Shown one piece after another: positions 44,469-57,016 of a stretch of 64,000 nt of DNA. The notes under the pieces are model-generated. The model was not told where the DNA came from and made no database searches. It worked only from the letters and a program-made list of their open reading frames with translations. Origin of the DNA: Pohlia nutans (Eukaryota > Streptophyta > Bryopsida > Bryales > Mniaceae); the NCBI GenBank assembly GCA_022496805.1, contig CM040087.1, positions 33,504,253-33,568,252 on the forward strand. Reading direction: 5' to 3'. Made by a program: the position numbers and the translations under genes. Numbering within the stretch: the first letter of the stretch is position 1; every line of letters starts with the position of its first letter.

Positions 44469-44608
44469 GGGCCTCTTTACACTAGAAGCGAGTAGCCGTG
44501 AGGAGAGAAATTTCAACGAATGAGAAATTGGTCTTCTCGATTTTTAGGCCTCCCATAGGCCAAAACTTCTCTCGTCACGACTTCTTGCCTCTAGTGGTAA
44601 AGAGGCCC
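44469..44608. mobile_element. PIF/Harbinger-like hairpin MITE, fourth copy
   Basis: GGGCCTCTTTACACTAGAAG at the left, CTCTAGTGGTAAAGAGGCCC at the right, TAA left flank and TAT right flank. Upstream of the receptor kinase gene. Confidence 0.8.
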
Positions 44609-45224
44609 TATCTATTTGCTATTCCCCTCGTGCAAAAAGAAAAATTAAAAAATTAAGTTGAAAATCATTTCAACCAAGGGCCACAAACGGAAAGCAATTT
44701 CAACCCTTTTCAGTAAAAAGTCACCCCTCATTTCTCGGGTCTTCCACACCCATGATAGAGAATGTCATGCCCGAGCGTGACAGTGGGACCGCCAGCTCAG
44801 CTTTTCTCCCACGTGGACCCTTGAAAAGATATGACGTGGCAGCCCGTCCCTTGTCCGTGGTCCGGCCTCACTCGAATGCTTGCCGTGCCCCCGCCACTCT
44901 TCCCGTCTCCGTTGCTTGCTTCGATTGCGCCATCGCCATGCCCATCTCTCGTAGCTCACCCAATGTAGGAATCATCGCCAGCTTCCTTGCTGCATTCGAC
45001 GCATGAGCCTCCCTTCTTTTTTTGTCGGTTTTTTCGGTAGTTTGCTGAGGAAGATCCACATGTTCCGCTTGAGCTTCCAGACTTGGCATTTCCTCTGATC
45101 GTTGAGGTACGTAGCGCTGATCGATGGCACACTTTACAGGGAAGATCGATTTTCTCGTTGTTCTGTGATGAATTTACTTAGGTGGTGATGGTGGTGGTGC
45201 AGAGCCTGGAAATTTGAACTGGCT
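44609..45224 (+). promoter_or_regulatory. Upstream region of the STRUBBELIG-family gene
   Basis: GC content rises from about 44750 to the start codon at 45225, as expected for promoter plus 5' UTR. Frames on both strands here (44752-45006 and its antisense shadows) lack any recognisable domain. No specific element is claimed. Confidence 0.4.
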
Positions 45225-48200
45225 ATGAGAGTCCCGATGGTGAGGAGCTCGAGAGGAATGGTCGCAGCGACGACGAATGTGTTGTGCATCGTTATTTTTC
45301 TGTGCATTTCTGCGGTGGTCGATGGAGCGACCGACCCGAACGATGGTCCGTTACTCACGGAGCCTGATCTCTCATTCTCCGTTTTTTTTTCCTCCTGCTT
45401 AGGAAACGGTTATAGCTCGGGTGCATCAATATTTGTCACGGGAAATCTTAGAATGGCTCCAATTTCTGCGGTGCGAGTGGAAACCACGTTTGAGGAACGA
45501 ACAAACGAACGCTATTTGGGGGAACGAACAGTTAACCCCGAAGCGTCCACTGTGTATTTTCTGTAATGTAGGAAATTGGACCAAGCATCTGTTCGTGTGA
45601 AAATGACTTCAGTTTGACACGATCGTTGATCTTGTAGTATAGAACAAGAGCTTTAAAATGATGTATTGCAATGAGAAAACCGAGGTAAAATGAGAAAATG
45701 CCACCGTGATGCAGATGGCCATATTGGGCGTTAGGGGTTAACAAACGTGTTCAAACAGCACCATGTTGAGTGAGGGAAGCATTTTAAAGGATGTGGGAAT
45801 TGTAGTATAGAGCAAGAGCTTTAAAATGATGTATTGCAATTAGAAAACCGAGGTAAAATGAGAAAATGCCACTGTTGCAAAGTCAGATGGCTATATTGGG
45901 CGTTAGGGGTTAACAAACGTGTTCAAACAGCACCATGTTGAGTGAGGGAAGAATTTTAAAGGGTGTGGGAATTGTAGTATAGAACAAGAGCTTTAAAATG
46001 ATGTATTGCAATTAGAAAACCGAGGTAAAATGAGAAAATTATGCCACCGTGATGCAGATGGCCATATTGGGCGTTAGGGGTTAAAAAACGTGTTCAAACA
46101 GCACCATGTTGAGTGAGGGAAGCATTTTAAAGGATGTGGGAATTGTAGTATAGAACAAGAGCTTTAAAATGATGTATTGCAATTAGAAAACCGAGGTAAA
46201 ATGAGAAAATTATGCCACCGTGATGCAGATGGCCATATTGGGCGTTGGGGGTTATAAAACGTGTTCAAACAGCACCATGTTGAGTGAGGGAAGCATTTTG
46301 AAGGATGTGGGAAGTGTAGCAGTTGGTGTTCATTTCATCTGAAGGTTGATTACATCAATTCTGTTCTCACATTTGAACTAATTAAGGTGTGAAAGTCTAA
46401 CTCATTGATTGTTTGTTGTTTTTGAGCACAGTGTCTGCCTTGAATACTCTGTTCACTGACCTCAACAGCGACGGAAGGCTGACGAATTGGGTGCAAAGCG
46501 CGGGTGATCCCTGCGGTAACAACTGGTTAGGCGTCACTTGCGAGAGCACTTTTGTCACTTCAATGTGAGAATACCGACTTTCTCATACCCTCCATAATAT
46601 GACACTCCATAATATGACGATGATATTATTGTTTCAAGCAATACACATGTGACAAGTCATTTTTGTGGACTTCCCAAACATGTCATAATAGAGAGGGACA
46701 ACTGTATTACTGTACTGTACATTCAATTCTATGTGATCGTTGTTGCCAGTGAAGGTGAGGAATTTCAGCCTCTTTAGCAAAATTGCCATAGATGTGAAGA
46801 TTTCATAGCCAATTTTGGCAAAATATTCTAGATTTCTTAATGTATTTGTAGCAAATTACTCTATATAGTATAAGATTGGCTAATTCACTACATTGGGAGA
46901 AGCCATTTGGCTAAAAAGTAGTGGCTAAATCCTTCAAATATGAGTAAAAATTAGCATCAATTTATTTTTTGTAGCCACTTGGCTAAATTTCACACAAAGC
47001 ATTTTCACTGGTTGTTGCATTGAAGGAGCAGGATTTGTGCTTTTGACTGACAATTGCCCCGTTCTTTCATATGCTTGTAGCCAGCTGCCCGGTATGGGGT
47101 TGAATGGGAAAGTGCAGGGATGGGTTTTACAGAATTTGAAACTGCTCTCTGTGCTGTAAGCCACTCTTTCTTTTTCCGCTCTATGTGATTACATTGTTCA
47201 ATTCTTTGACAGTTACGAAGTGGACTCAACTTTTGATGCGTGATGTATGTGTTTTCCTGCAGCGACCTCAGCCAGAACAACCTTAACAGCCAACTACCGG
47301 ACTTGTACCCTCCCAATTTGACTGACTTGTAAGCCACTTTTCTTTCTTTACAATCTCGATAAGAATGGAACAAACGTTCTTTAGTACTTTTCTGTTGCAT
47401 GAGCCTTTGGGAGGAGTTCATAGCAAAAGTCCCCATCCATTAGATTAATATTGGCTTCATGTTATAATAATGGTATTAGGTGAATGTTAAGACAATGTAA
47501 CATTGGCTAAAGGTTGATAACTTTATCAAATTAGTAGTAGTGAGTAGATTTACATCAAATCTATTGTTTGTATTGTTTGATGTTACAAACAGGAAAAGTT
47601 TTGATTGTGTGACATTGGATGGGAGAACTGCTTAAAACGACGTTTCTTGTCAAATGTTGCTCCTTTCAGTTCTCATCGGTGACGTGTACTTATGCAGGAA
47701 CTTGTCTAACAACCAGTTTACAGGCTATTTCCCATACTTGCTCATTAATATCCCCTCTTTGATAAGCATGTAAGTCCTGATGGCTCCGACTATTACACAA
47801 GATCCAAGACATCATGAAGCAAGATACATTTTGAGTATGCACAGGTTATGAATAGCTTCAGAATTTTGCAGTCTGGACCACATGAAAAACTGATAAAACT
47901 TTGATTTTGTATTAGATTCTAATAAAAGTGATATTCGGGTTCATGGCAGAAAACTGAACAACAACAAGCTGGATGGTACGCTTAACGGTCAAATTTTCAG
48001 CAAATTGGGCAACGTAACCACACTGTAAGTCCTTCATGAGTTAACTGGTGTTCTACTATATCTGTGAGAAGGTAAATGCTGCACAGTAATGACCTTTTAG
48101 CAAGAAGAGCACGGATCAGTAACCAATCGGAATTCATTTACTTATAAGTAGCAACGACAATGTGCAATTTCCCGTACTGTACCCACACATTCTACTTCAT

Positions 48201-51200
48201 ATGATTTATATTGGGCCTTGGCATTGTTATTATAATGGCTGGCATAGGCAATCACAGTCATCCATTTGAGTAACCTACCGGGATCTTATCCTGAACATGC
48301 TGTGACATTGGAAACACAGTGGCTCTTGGTCTGTAATCCTTTTATTGGGAGTTCTTCTGTTTGCAGTGATATTTCCAACAATGGGTTTACAGGACCGATT
48401 CCTGACACCATAGGCGATATGGCCAACCTGCAATATTTGTAAGTTTCTTGGCGAATGGTTTTTCTTTGATTCAATGACGCAAATATCACTCGTATTCCAA
48501 GGAATAAAAACCTGTTCTTGAGTTCGTGGGCTGAAGATGATATTATCATATGTCCAGGTACATGCAAAACAATAAGCTGACTGGTCCAATCCCAACGTCC
48601 TTGTCTAATCTTCTTCTTTTGAACACCCTGTGAGTTTCCCGACTCCAATATGACTCTTTTCTTGCTTGTGCAAATGTCTTTTGATATTTTCTTACGCTGA
48701 TTCACCATTTGATTTGAATTTGCTAAGTCTGATGCTGGTTGCTTGAAACAGGGACATTTCCAATAACATGCTGACAGGTTATCTCCCACCGAATTTGAAC
48801 CCCATAAATTTCAGGTACTTTTACTTCTGCTCTGCTCACATAAGAACCCCCATCCCCATCTTAGATTGACTAGGTTTTTGATGTGAAGTTAATAAGCATT
48901 AGATTCATTTGGTCCTTGTGTTGAGTTAATGTTAGTGTAACGTGTGATATTATTGTCTTTTATATTATATTGGCATGAAGTCAAAACTAATCTGACATTA
49001 ATCTAACATTATCTTAAATTGATCTAAAGCTCTACGGAGTATTAGATTAATATGAATTTATCATTAGTATATTATCATATCTTTGTGGGGGGGTATTTTG
49101 GGATATATTAATTTTGTTTCAGTCTGGATAGCAGCTTCATGGCTACTTCTAGATTAACAGATACAATATGCCAGAACTTCATTGAAAGAGCGTTACTGCT
49201 GTTTGTGCAGGCATGGAGGCAATCAACTCAACCAACAAGCTCCTCCACCACCTCCATATTCTCCACCCCCATATACTCCACCTCCTCAAGCTTCTCCACC
49301 TCCTCAAGCTTCTCCACCTTCTAATGCTTCACCACCACCTCCAGAGCTCTCAACGCCACCTCCGCCACCAAAAGTTAACCCATTGCCAGATTCTTCTTCA
49401 TCTAAGTCATCGAGTTCCTTGTCAGGCTCCAAAATTGTTGCATTGGTTGTGGTAATCATTTTGGTCCTTGCTGCCGCGGGTGTAGCAGTGTGGTTCTTTG
49501 TCATCCGTAACAGACCTGAGCGGTTGAAAAATGCGGATATTGAGGCTAATCACAGCAGCCGGCGAACTTGGTTTCTGCCTCTTATTCCACCTGGAAAAGG
49601 TTAGTGTATGTCCAAATCATGAATTACAAATATTTCAGAATTCAATCTAGTGTTATTGTGGTAGGATTGAATCTGAGATTAGTTTCATTCTCAAGTCTCA
49701 AAAGGTCATTTGATGACCTCCAGGGATGCACCGTCCCTCTCAGTGTAGCTGAAAATATGTACTAGATAATTGGTTTGGGTTGGGAGGCCTGAGACGGTTA
49801 TTGGACATAACCCTCTTCTCCAGACTAAATAAGGACTGTCAGATCTTGGAGATCAATGGCTCTTTGAAAGCGTGAAGGAGGATGGGGGTTTATGACTCTG
49901 GACCCTCCCTCTTTTTCAACTGGAATGCGAAACATGACGATTGAAGGCTATGAAATACATTAACCCAATGCATGGAACTTGATTTGGAAATCTAACTTTG
50001 TTTTTGTTAATACAGAAAAGGCAAAGAAAATGAAGTTATTTGAACCAGGCGAGCTTGCCTGCTGCCAGACATTAAGATCTATCTGGGGTAATACAGAAAA
50101 GACAAGATCAATGAAGTTACCGACATTTGAACCATGTGAGGATATTCGTCAGGAATCTCTAGGAGTCATTGGATGAATTCTTTTGCAGATTTGGTCTCTG
50201 TTTGCCATTCAATTCCCAAGTAGTTGACCATCAAAAAGTCATAAACTGATCAATGTTCAGATTTTATCAACAAGGCTTTATTTTTTCCAGAGTATATCTG
50301 TCAGTATGCAAAATATGTCAGAGTAAATATGTCAGTAGGCTTTATTATATCAATTATGTTCAGGGGTTTTGTAATAGTCAAGAAAAGGAACTACGCATCC
50401 TGTGGGTCAATAGAGTTATCCATAAAGTCCATCAAATTTTGAAGAAGATACCATGAATTTTCTTTTATTATACTCTTATTTGTTCACTCCAAATAGTTAA
50501 AAGGTGTGGAAGATCTTGGTGGTTTATCATTATGAATTTTCTTTTATTATACTCTTATTTGTTCACTCCAAATAGTTAAAAGGTGTGGAAGATCTTGGTG
50601 GTTTATCATTATTAGGTGTGTAAGAGGTGTGTAAGAGCTTGGTGGTCTTCAAAAGTTTTCAAAAGTTTTTTAGCTCCTTTCTTGGTGCTAAAAAACTTTT
50701 GAAGACCACCAAGCTCTTACAAACCTCTTACACACCTAATAATAATAATAACGATAGACCACCAAGATCTTCCACACCTTTTAACTATTTGGAGTGAACA
50801 AATAACAATATAATAAAGAAAAATTCTTTGTAGATTCATCAAATTCAAGGTGACTTTACGGATAACTCTAATGACTATGGAATTTCTTCTAAAGTCTATT
50901 TTTTTTGGAGATAGATAGGGTATGGTTCTAATTTATTTTTTGTTTTCTATCCATTTGCGCATTGGCCTTTCAGACACTATTGAGAAGGGAATGGAAGAAC
51001 AAAAAATAAAGGCCTCACCACCAGTGAAGACACTCAAAGTTCCGCCAGCGTTTAAGCGCGATGAAACCATCGTGAAGAAACCGGTAGGGAAGTTGACCAG
51101 GAGCAGTATTTCAGCTACAGCATACACCGTGGCAGATCTTCAGGAAGCGACCAACAGTTTCTCACAAGCCAACTTACTCGGCGAGGGTGCTCTTGGTTGT

Positions 51201-54200
51201 GTGTACCGCGCTGAGTTTCCAAATGGCCAAGTCCTTGCTGTCAAGAAACTGGATTCAAGTGCCTCCATGGCACAGAATGAGGAGGATTTCTTAGACGTGG
51301 TTGACGGCCTGGCGAGGCTACAACACACAAATTCTACTGAGTTGGTGGGCTACTGTGTCGAGCATGGGCAACGACTTCTGGTGTATGAGTACATCAAGCG
51401 AGGGACTCTCAATGACCTGCTGCATGGGAGGGATTCCGTTGACGAACTGTCGTGGAACATGCGTGTGAAGATCGCATTGGGTGCAGCTCGTGCGCTTGAG
51501 TATGTGTCCTTCCATACTCCCTCCGTCCCAAAGTTATTGTCATGTTTGAAAGTGCTTTTTTAAGTAGGTCAAAAGAATACTTCCTTGTGGCTAATTTTAT
51601 TTAGGTTGCAATGAACACATGCGATGTTCTTTAATCATTCTAGTGACATAATTTGGAACCCCTTTTTAATCATGTTTCTTACAATATGATCAATGAAATT
51701 GGCTCAAAGAAATACCAAGGAAACAAGTTGGACAATAACTTTGGGACGGAGGGAGTACCATTCTTTACCAGCTTGAAATGTCCCTTGCTAAAAATTTAAC
51801 CCCTAAACGTACCAACCCTTTTGAACAGAAGTAGATTCTAGCCTCAAAAGTACATATTAGCATGGCTCAGATGTACATGAGAAGACCATTGCAAGCATAA
51901 AATCTACCCAACAAATTTGACATACTTGTAGTTGGAGGCCTCTCCAATATTTTTAACAACTCCCCATCACAAGAGATTTATTGTAATTGGTAGAGAATTT
52001 AATAGGCTTTCGAAGGTGACTCGGATGAAAATCATTCGAGGTTGTATGAGAAAGTTACAAGGCTTCGAATCTGTTCGTGATCCAGTTTTTGGACACTGGG
52101 ACGTTTAGGGGTTAAAGATTGATGAATTTGCCTAGATTTGCAACTTCACCTGAACTTCGCCTTGATAGGGAAGGTATCTTGGAATATAGCTTGATATGTG
52201 TTACTTTTTCTCATGTGCGTCAGGTTTCAAACGGGACCCTAGTTGTATTGGAAAAGAATGTTCCATCTTTGAACATGGTAGATTGGGTTCTTCTAATACT
52301 CCCAAGTATTTTGGACGGTTTTGAGTATATTCTAATTTGTAACAGACTGGATCTGGTAGACATAATATCGAACACAGTAGACGTTGTGTCTGTCAGGGAT
52401 TAGAGCTTCTCCATTGGTGCTCCCTGGCCCTGAACTCTCTAAATTATTTCATCCAGTATTCAGGAAAAGTCCTTGAGGTTCTTCACTTTACACTGAGAAA
52501 GGTGAGTGGGTTCAAAGACTCTGAACAGAATGCTGCTTTCTATTCAGATTCAGGACTGACCGCTGGAGCTGCTCTTGTATCTTATGCTTTCAGCAGTTGG
52601 CTGTGATTAGTGTACATCCCTGAGAAGCAGACCTTTTAAAACTGTAGGTTGGGTGCTTGTGGGGCTGCAGGTATTTGCACGAAGTGTGTTCACCACCAGT
52701 TGTGCACCGCAACTTCAAGTCTGCAAACATTCTATTGGACGATGACCTCAACCCGCATGTCTCGGATTGTGGTCTGGCAGCCCTTGCCCCATCCAGTGCC
52801 GAAAGTCAGGTACATTTTAACCCCTAAAGGACCATAAGTCCACCTTTTTTTTCAGTAATTTTGAGTAGGTTTTATATAGATTTAGTTTTGTTATTTATTT
52901 TTAATTTTATAATTCAACATATGTAATATTCTTCACTAATTCCAGTGATATAAAATTTGGTCCCATTAGTTTTTTATTTTTATTTTTAAATGATCGTTTA
53001 AACTTGTCATTTTAAAACCATGAATCCTTGGTCCTTTAGGGGTTAACAACCTTGTGCAACAGTGGGTTTCACTTTTTGGAACACATGAATAGCAATGCTG
53101 GAAATACTTTTTCAGCAAGGTTAGTGTCAATTCCTGTTTCATTCATGTAGGGCGTGTAAGAATCTTACTGTTAAAGTGTAATGACAAAGTAAGTGTTTTG
53201 GAAAATTGGCAGCTCTCTGCACAAATGCTGAGTTCGGTTGGGTACAGCGCTCCTGAATACTCTATGTCTGGGACATCCACGGTCAAGAGCGACGTTTATA
53301 GCTTCGGTGTTGTGATGCTGGAGCTCTTAACTGGGCGGAAGCCTTTTGATAGGTAACATCAACTTTATCTGGTATTTTTTTTTTTCGACACAAATGAATT
53401 TATCTGGTATTTTGAGAGCTTGATCGTCATTGCTTCAAATGGAAAAAATTTCCTCACTGGACGATGGTTTACTCTCGTATTTTACTCTGTAAGTGCACAT
53501 TCATATTGTGTGCACATCTTATTAACAACTTTCGCGTGTTAAGCTGTGAACACACTTCTATTTAGGTGTAATGGATTTCTGTTTCGTGTTTCCTGATTTT
53601 GTCCTGGATTTTCTGAAAATATGGAACTCGCAGCTCAAGGCCAAGGTCAGAGCAATCACTGGTGCGCTGGGCAACGCCCCAGCTACATGACATTGACGCA
53701 TTGGCAGGAATGGTGGATCCAGCACTAGAGGGTGTATACCCTGTGAAGTCCCTCTCGCGATATGCCGACATTGTTGCTTTGTGTGTACAGGTGAGTTTCT
53801 CTGCCACCTGCTTTTAGGTAACAATTGGAGAGGCTCTGTCCCTTTTGTATTGCAGCTACAGGGGGTTTTGTAGCTGCATTGTCATTGTAGCTTATTTCAT
53901 GTTACAAACTAGAGCTTAGTTTTCAAGTTGCAACAACAGAACCTACTACTCAAACTTTCTCACTTCACTACAGATGTTGATGCAATGCCTCCACCCCTTT
54001 TCTCCGGAGCCAACAAAATACTAGCACTATAATTGTTGATGTGATTTTGTCGGTGTAAAATACAATGATCTTTGAACATTTAAAACTGTTTACAATGGAC
54101 CTTAGACCATAGCCTTCTATAAGAAGGCTGTGGGACGCTTTAGAGTTCGTCAGGATATCTTGAATCTTGGATACCCATTCTCTATGTAAAGATCCAATTT

Positions 54201-54500
54201 GAGGGATGTAAAATAAAACAGGCTTATGAGTGGCTATAAAACGAAACAAGAATAACACTCTTGAGTGCAATATATTTTGCTTCTGTAAATAGCAAGGGTG
54301 TAGTGCTTTAATGGCTAAACAATGTTATGTCACTTGTGGCATCTTGTTTGCAGCCTGAACCCGAATTCCGGCCTCCAATGTCTGAAGTGGTACAGTCACT
54401 GGTGCGGCTTATGCGGCGTGCAACTTTGAGTAAGCGCCGAACTGGCTCCGACTCCGGCGCTTCCCAGACCGACATACCAGATGCTTATGAGTACTTATGA
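45225..54500 (+). CDS. SRF: STRUBBELIG-receptor-family LRR receptor-like (pseudo)kinase
   Basis: Fifteen exons, all in phase: 45225-45345, 46432-46564, 47081-47155, 47263-47328, 47698-47769, 47950-48024, 48367-48438, 48558-48629, 48752-48814, 49211-49599, 50974-51499, 52671-52809, 53213-53352, 53634-53790, 54354-54500; 748 residues. Order: signal peptide (1-30), SUB-type N-terminal domain ([13 protein letters not shown]), about six leucine-rich repeats, one per short exon, Pro-rich stretch (about 260-305), membrane helix 325-348, juxtamembrane region and kinase fold. The glycine loop GEGALG (449-454) and AVKK (K470) are present, but the catalytic loop reads HRN (567-569) instead of HRD and the DFG position reads DCG (587-589), as in known STRUBBELIG proteins that signal without clear catalytic activity. 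The role is plasma-membrane signalling in tissue morphogenesis and cell-wall responses. Introns carry several MITEs and a tandem array. Confidence 0.92.
45532..45741. mobile_element. TTAA-flanked MITE in intron 1 of the receptor kinase
   Basis: TTAACCCCGAAGCGTCCA at the left; GGGCGTTAGGGG with TTAA (45738-45741) at the right. It shares its left half with 19545-19676. Its right 110 bp have become part of a tandem array. Confidence 0.72.
45632..46312. repeat. Four-copy tandem array, about 170-bp unit
   Basis: Units start ('ttgtagtatagaacaagag') at 45632, 45800, 45972 and 46143. Each unit consists of the right part of the TTAA MITE plus about 60 bp of its 3' flank ('gtgttcaaacagcaccatg', 'gtgagggaagcatttt'). 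Copies differ at a few sites, including a 3-bp 'tat' indel and loss of TTAA in the last unit. Confidence 0.9.
50005..50135. repeat. Tandem duplication containing acceptor-like sites, receptor kinase intron 10
   Basis: 'gttaatacagaaaaggcaaag...atgaagtta...tttgaacca' at about 50005-50045 recurs about 82 bp later. Each copy has a credible 'aatacag' acceptor, but neither is needed for the main splice, which joins 49599 to 50974 in phase. Confidence 0.55.
50412..50869. mobile_element. Palindromic MITE, GAGTTATCC family, intron 10 of receptor kinase
   Basis: Left GAGTTATCCATAAAGTCC, right 'ggtgactttacggataactc'. The two halves are inverse copies ('aagagcttggtggtcttcaa' / 'ttgaagaccaccaagctctt'), and the left half contains a further direct duplication of about 78 bp. 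It ends about 100 bp before exon 11. Confidence 0.75.
51517..51755. mobile_element. Stowaway-like MITE, intron 11 of receptor kinase
   Basis: TA then CTCCCTCCGTCCCAAAGTTA; the inverse 'taactttgggacggagggag' then TA (51756-51757). 239 bp. It starts only 17 bp beyond the exon 11 donor. Confidence 0.88.
51796..52115. mobile_element. TTAA-flanked MITE, CCCCTAAACGTACC family, intron 11 of receptor kinase
   Basis: TTAA 51796-51799 with CCCCTAAACGTACC; ACGTTTAGGGG with TTAA 52112-52115. Best-preserved copy of the 545-855 family in the window, 40 bp from the Stowaway-like element. Confidence 0.85.
52817..53046. mobile_element. TTAA-flanked MITE, CCCCTAAAGGACC family, intron 12 of receptor kinase
   Basis: TTAA 52817-52820 with CCCCTAAAGGACC; GGTCCTTTAGGGG with TTAA 53043-53046. 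230 bp. Its left end lies 7 bp from the exon 12 donor (GT at 52810). Confidence 0.88.
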
Positions 54501-55308
54501 GTACTGAGAGGGGAGTCATAACATTGCCCTCTCCCCAATGAAATGATGAAGAATATAACTCATCATCTTGTCAACCACATCATGAGCAGGTAGCAAGGGC
54601 AGGTAGAACTCCAAGGATGAAGCTGGATGAAACCCCGAGGGAGCCCATGCAAGAGCTACTGAATGTCAGTTAATAGAACTAGCCCCAACAAATTCTTCAT
54701 TTGCACAAGTTCTTTTTTGGAGCACAAATCTTCATCGGCGCTTTCCAATCACTAGCATCAACAACCTCCTGTGCGTGTTCTTCAAAATTGTGCAGTTGTA
54801 TCACGTCACAAAAGAGGTGCGGATTTCTTTTATCATCCAACCACATGCACAGAAAATGGTGATGCTGATTGTATTACAGAGGCTTTAGCTTCTAGATGCT
54901 CTCATGCGGATGTGGAGAATTGATTACTTTCGATAATACAGACGTCCTCTAGTAGTTGCTGCACTGCAATGGTGGGGAGGATTTTGAGCTTTTTTCAGAG
55001 CTTTATTGGATGCAAGGAATTTGTTTTGGGAGTAAATAGTAGATCAATACCAACAGCTAGTTCGGCAGAGTGTAACGTTAGCAAAAACCAATTCTTTTCT
55101 GGGGTTATGTTCAACCAATTTTTGAACCAGCATAGCCACTTGCAAGTTTGATGCGAGGATGACATTAGAAACTTATTAATTGTAAAAACAGTTACTGATC
55201 TATAAAAACTGCAACACTTTATCTAGTACTTCTTTCTTGTACGGTGGTTGTTCTCCTCGGTTATTACTTTTTTCATTAGTAGAATTGCAGTCTTTGGGCA
55301 CCAAGGAA
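54501..55308. other. 3' flank of the receptor kinase gene
   Basis: Presumed 3' UTR and downstream DNA. No coding or repeat feature recognised. Confidence 0.4.
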
Positions 55309-55843
55309 TAAGGTTGGATGTCCTGAAACCACCAACTTAAGAAATATGGTCTCGTTTTTACAAGGTTATTTATGAGAAATGTTTTTCGGTCATTTGGAAG
55401 AAGAATTCTTAGGGAATGCACAAATTTTTGCAATTTTATTCCCAATATTCAAATTGATACAAATCTTAAAAGAGGAAAGAACAATGGCATTATCAACATG
55501 TACAGTAGGTTCTGCCATGACCACACCATGTGGTACTAATTTTCACTCACCCAAAACCACCAACTACTTTGCAATGCTTGGCCTGCCATTGGTTTACTTG
55601 AATAGTGAAATTGGTGGTTTTGTGTCTCAACTGTGGTGGCCCGAAGAAAACTCTACATGTCATACCCTAGGTCGTGGTCAAATTCGACATTGATTAATTA
55701 CTTTCTGTCCAAAAGTGCCACATGTCATCTTGTGATTGGTTTATGGTGATGTGGACCTCTCAAAATATGATGTGGAAATTAGATTTCGAAAAAATACTAT
55801 TTGAATTTGGGGGATGTGGTGGTTTTAGGACATCCAACCTTAG
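55309..55843. mobile_element. Inverted-repeat-bounded element, GGTTGGATGTCC ends
   Basis: Left TAAGGTTGGATGTCCTGAAA, right the inverse ending GGACATCCAACCTTA, with 23 bp matching but for one base. 'aaaaccaccaa' motifs recur inside in both orientations. The frames 55379-55693 and 55722-55982 fall inside and are not called. Confidence 0.6.
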
Positions 55844-56170
55844 TAGGGGTTGGACACCTCCCCATTCGCAATGGCTTCAAAGAATGAGGATGTGGCACTC
55901 TCTCCTTGAATTGCGGAGGGTCCATTCTTTGAAGGCTAGGACGTTTCTTTCTCTAAATATGAAGAATGGTTTTTGCGTGTGAAGTTTTCACCACGGAGCT
56001 TCTCCTTTTCACCTTCACTTCCATTAATTTTCACCCTTGTTGTTGCTCTAGAGGTTGTGGCTTCGTGATTTTTCCTCAATCTTCAGAGAAATTTGATTCT
56101 TGGAGAAGGTGTGATAACCCCTAGTGTCAAAGCATGGTGCTAGAGGCCACCCTTTCTACTACTGTAGTGC
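55844..56170. other. No recognisable feature
   Basis: Spacer between inverted-repeat elements. Confidence 0.35.
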
Positions 56171-56429
56171 CATAGTTGGGTTGCCAAAAAAAATTCAAAA
56201 AACGTAAAAACGTAAAAAATGAGAAATTATGAGGACGAAAAAACGAAAATAGAATAAATTATTTTTAGCTATAATTTACTATTTCTAAGCAACTTTGGGC
56301 CATTTTAGGTCATTTTCAATCATTGTTTGCCAAAAGAAATGAAAATCAAGAAATCGATTTCTTGAAGAACTAACTTTACTTTTCAAAAAATATTATAAAT
56401 TCGTCCATGGGGTGGCGACGCAACTATAG
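56171..56429. mobile_element. CATAGTTGGGTTGCC-type MITE, diverged copy
   Basis: Left CATAGTTGGGTTGCC; the right end 'ggcgacgcaactatag' is a degenerate inverse. Related to 57017-57278. Confidence 0.55.
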
Positions 56430-57016
56430 TACTACGGTAGCGTTTGCATCTTTTAATAGTGAGAATTTGAACTTGTGAGTTTGCAAGGGCTGACTAATAG
56501 CCCTCTACACTTTTCATTCTTTCTTTTATGTAAATATATATAAGGTATGTGCATCCAAAATCACCCCCTAAAATGTATAGAATTATTCTCCTATTGGAGA
56601 AAGAAGTCTTGCTTTATGACATCCCTCACAAACGTGAAACACCTCCAATTGATGCAATATGGTAGAAGACAAAGATCAAAGATGTAATGGACAAACAATC
56701 TAATGGTTGTGGGCATTGAATTTTGAAACTCTGAAACTTGGCTTGCGAGAGATGTAGAGCAATTGAGAATTCTTTGCCCTTGAATAAGAAGGAACCAAGT
56801 AGGGATTTAGTTCAAGTGTCAAAGGAAGCATATCCTTAGTTAGGTATCACAAGTACATCCATAATTGTCCTCCACTCAAATGCAGCCTCTACATTTGGAC
56901 CAATAAGCGAATTTAAATACTAAATATCAATTACACAAGATGTACAATTAAAACATAAGAGTTTATGAGAAATACCATGGGTCACAATATATGGTGATTT
57001 CAGTGTACCATAGTAC
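56430..57016. other. No gene; solitary repeat end
   Basis: Contains one end resembling the element at 43532-43737 near 56982-57002, without its partner. Otherwise unassigned. Confidence 0.35.

Noticed and set aside
44752..45089. Overlapping frames on both strands before the receptor kinase
   Set aside because: Shadows of a GC-rich promoter/leader; no recognisable protein.
46559..46570. Exon 2 of the receptor kinase ending later
   Set aside because: The AAT|GTGAGA donor at 46565 gives the correct phase with exon 3 (AT|C), and reading on soon meets stops.
49213..49504. His/Leu-rich and Gly-rich frames over the proline-rich exon
   Set aside because: Out-of-frame or antisense readings of the Pro codons of the real exon 10.
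55379..55982. Two frames of 104 and 86 codons
   Set aside because: They lie within an inverted-repeat element and have no recognisable domain.
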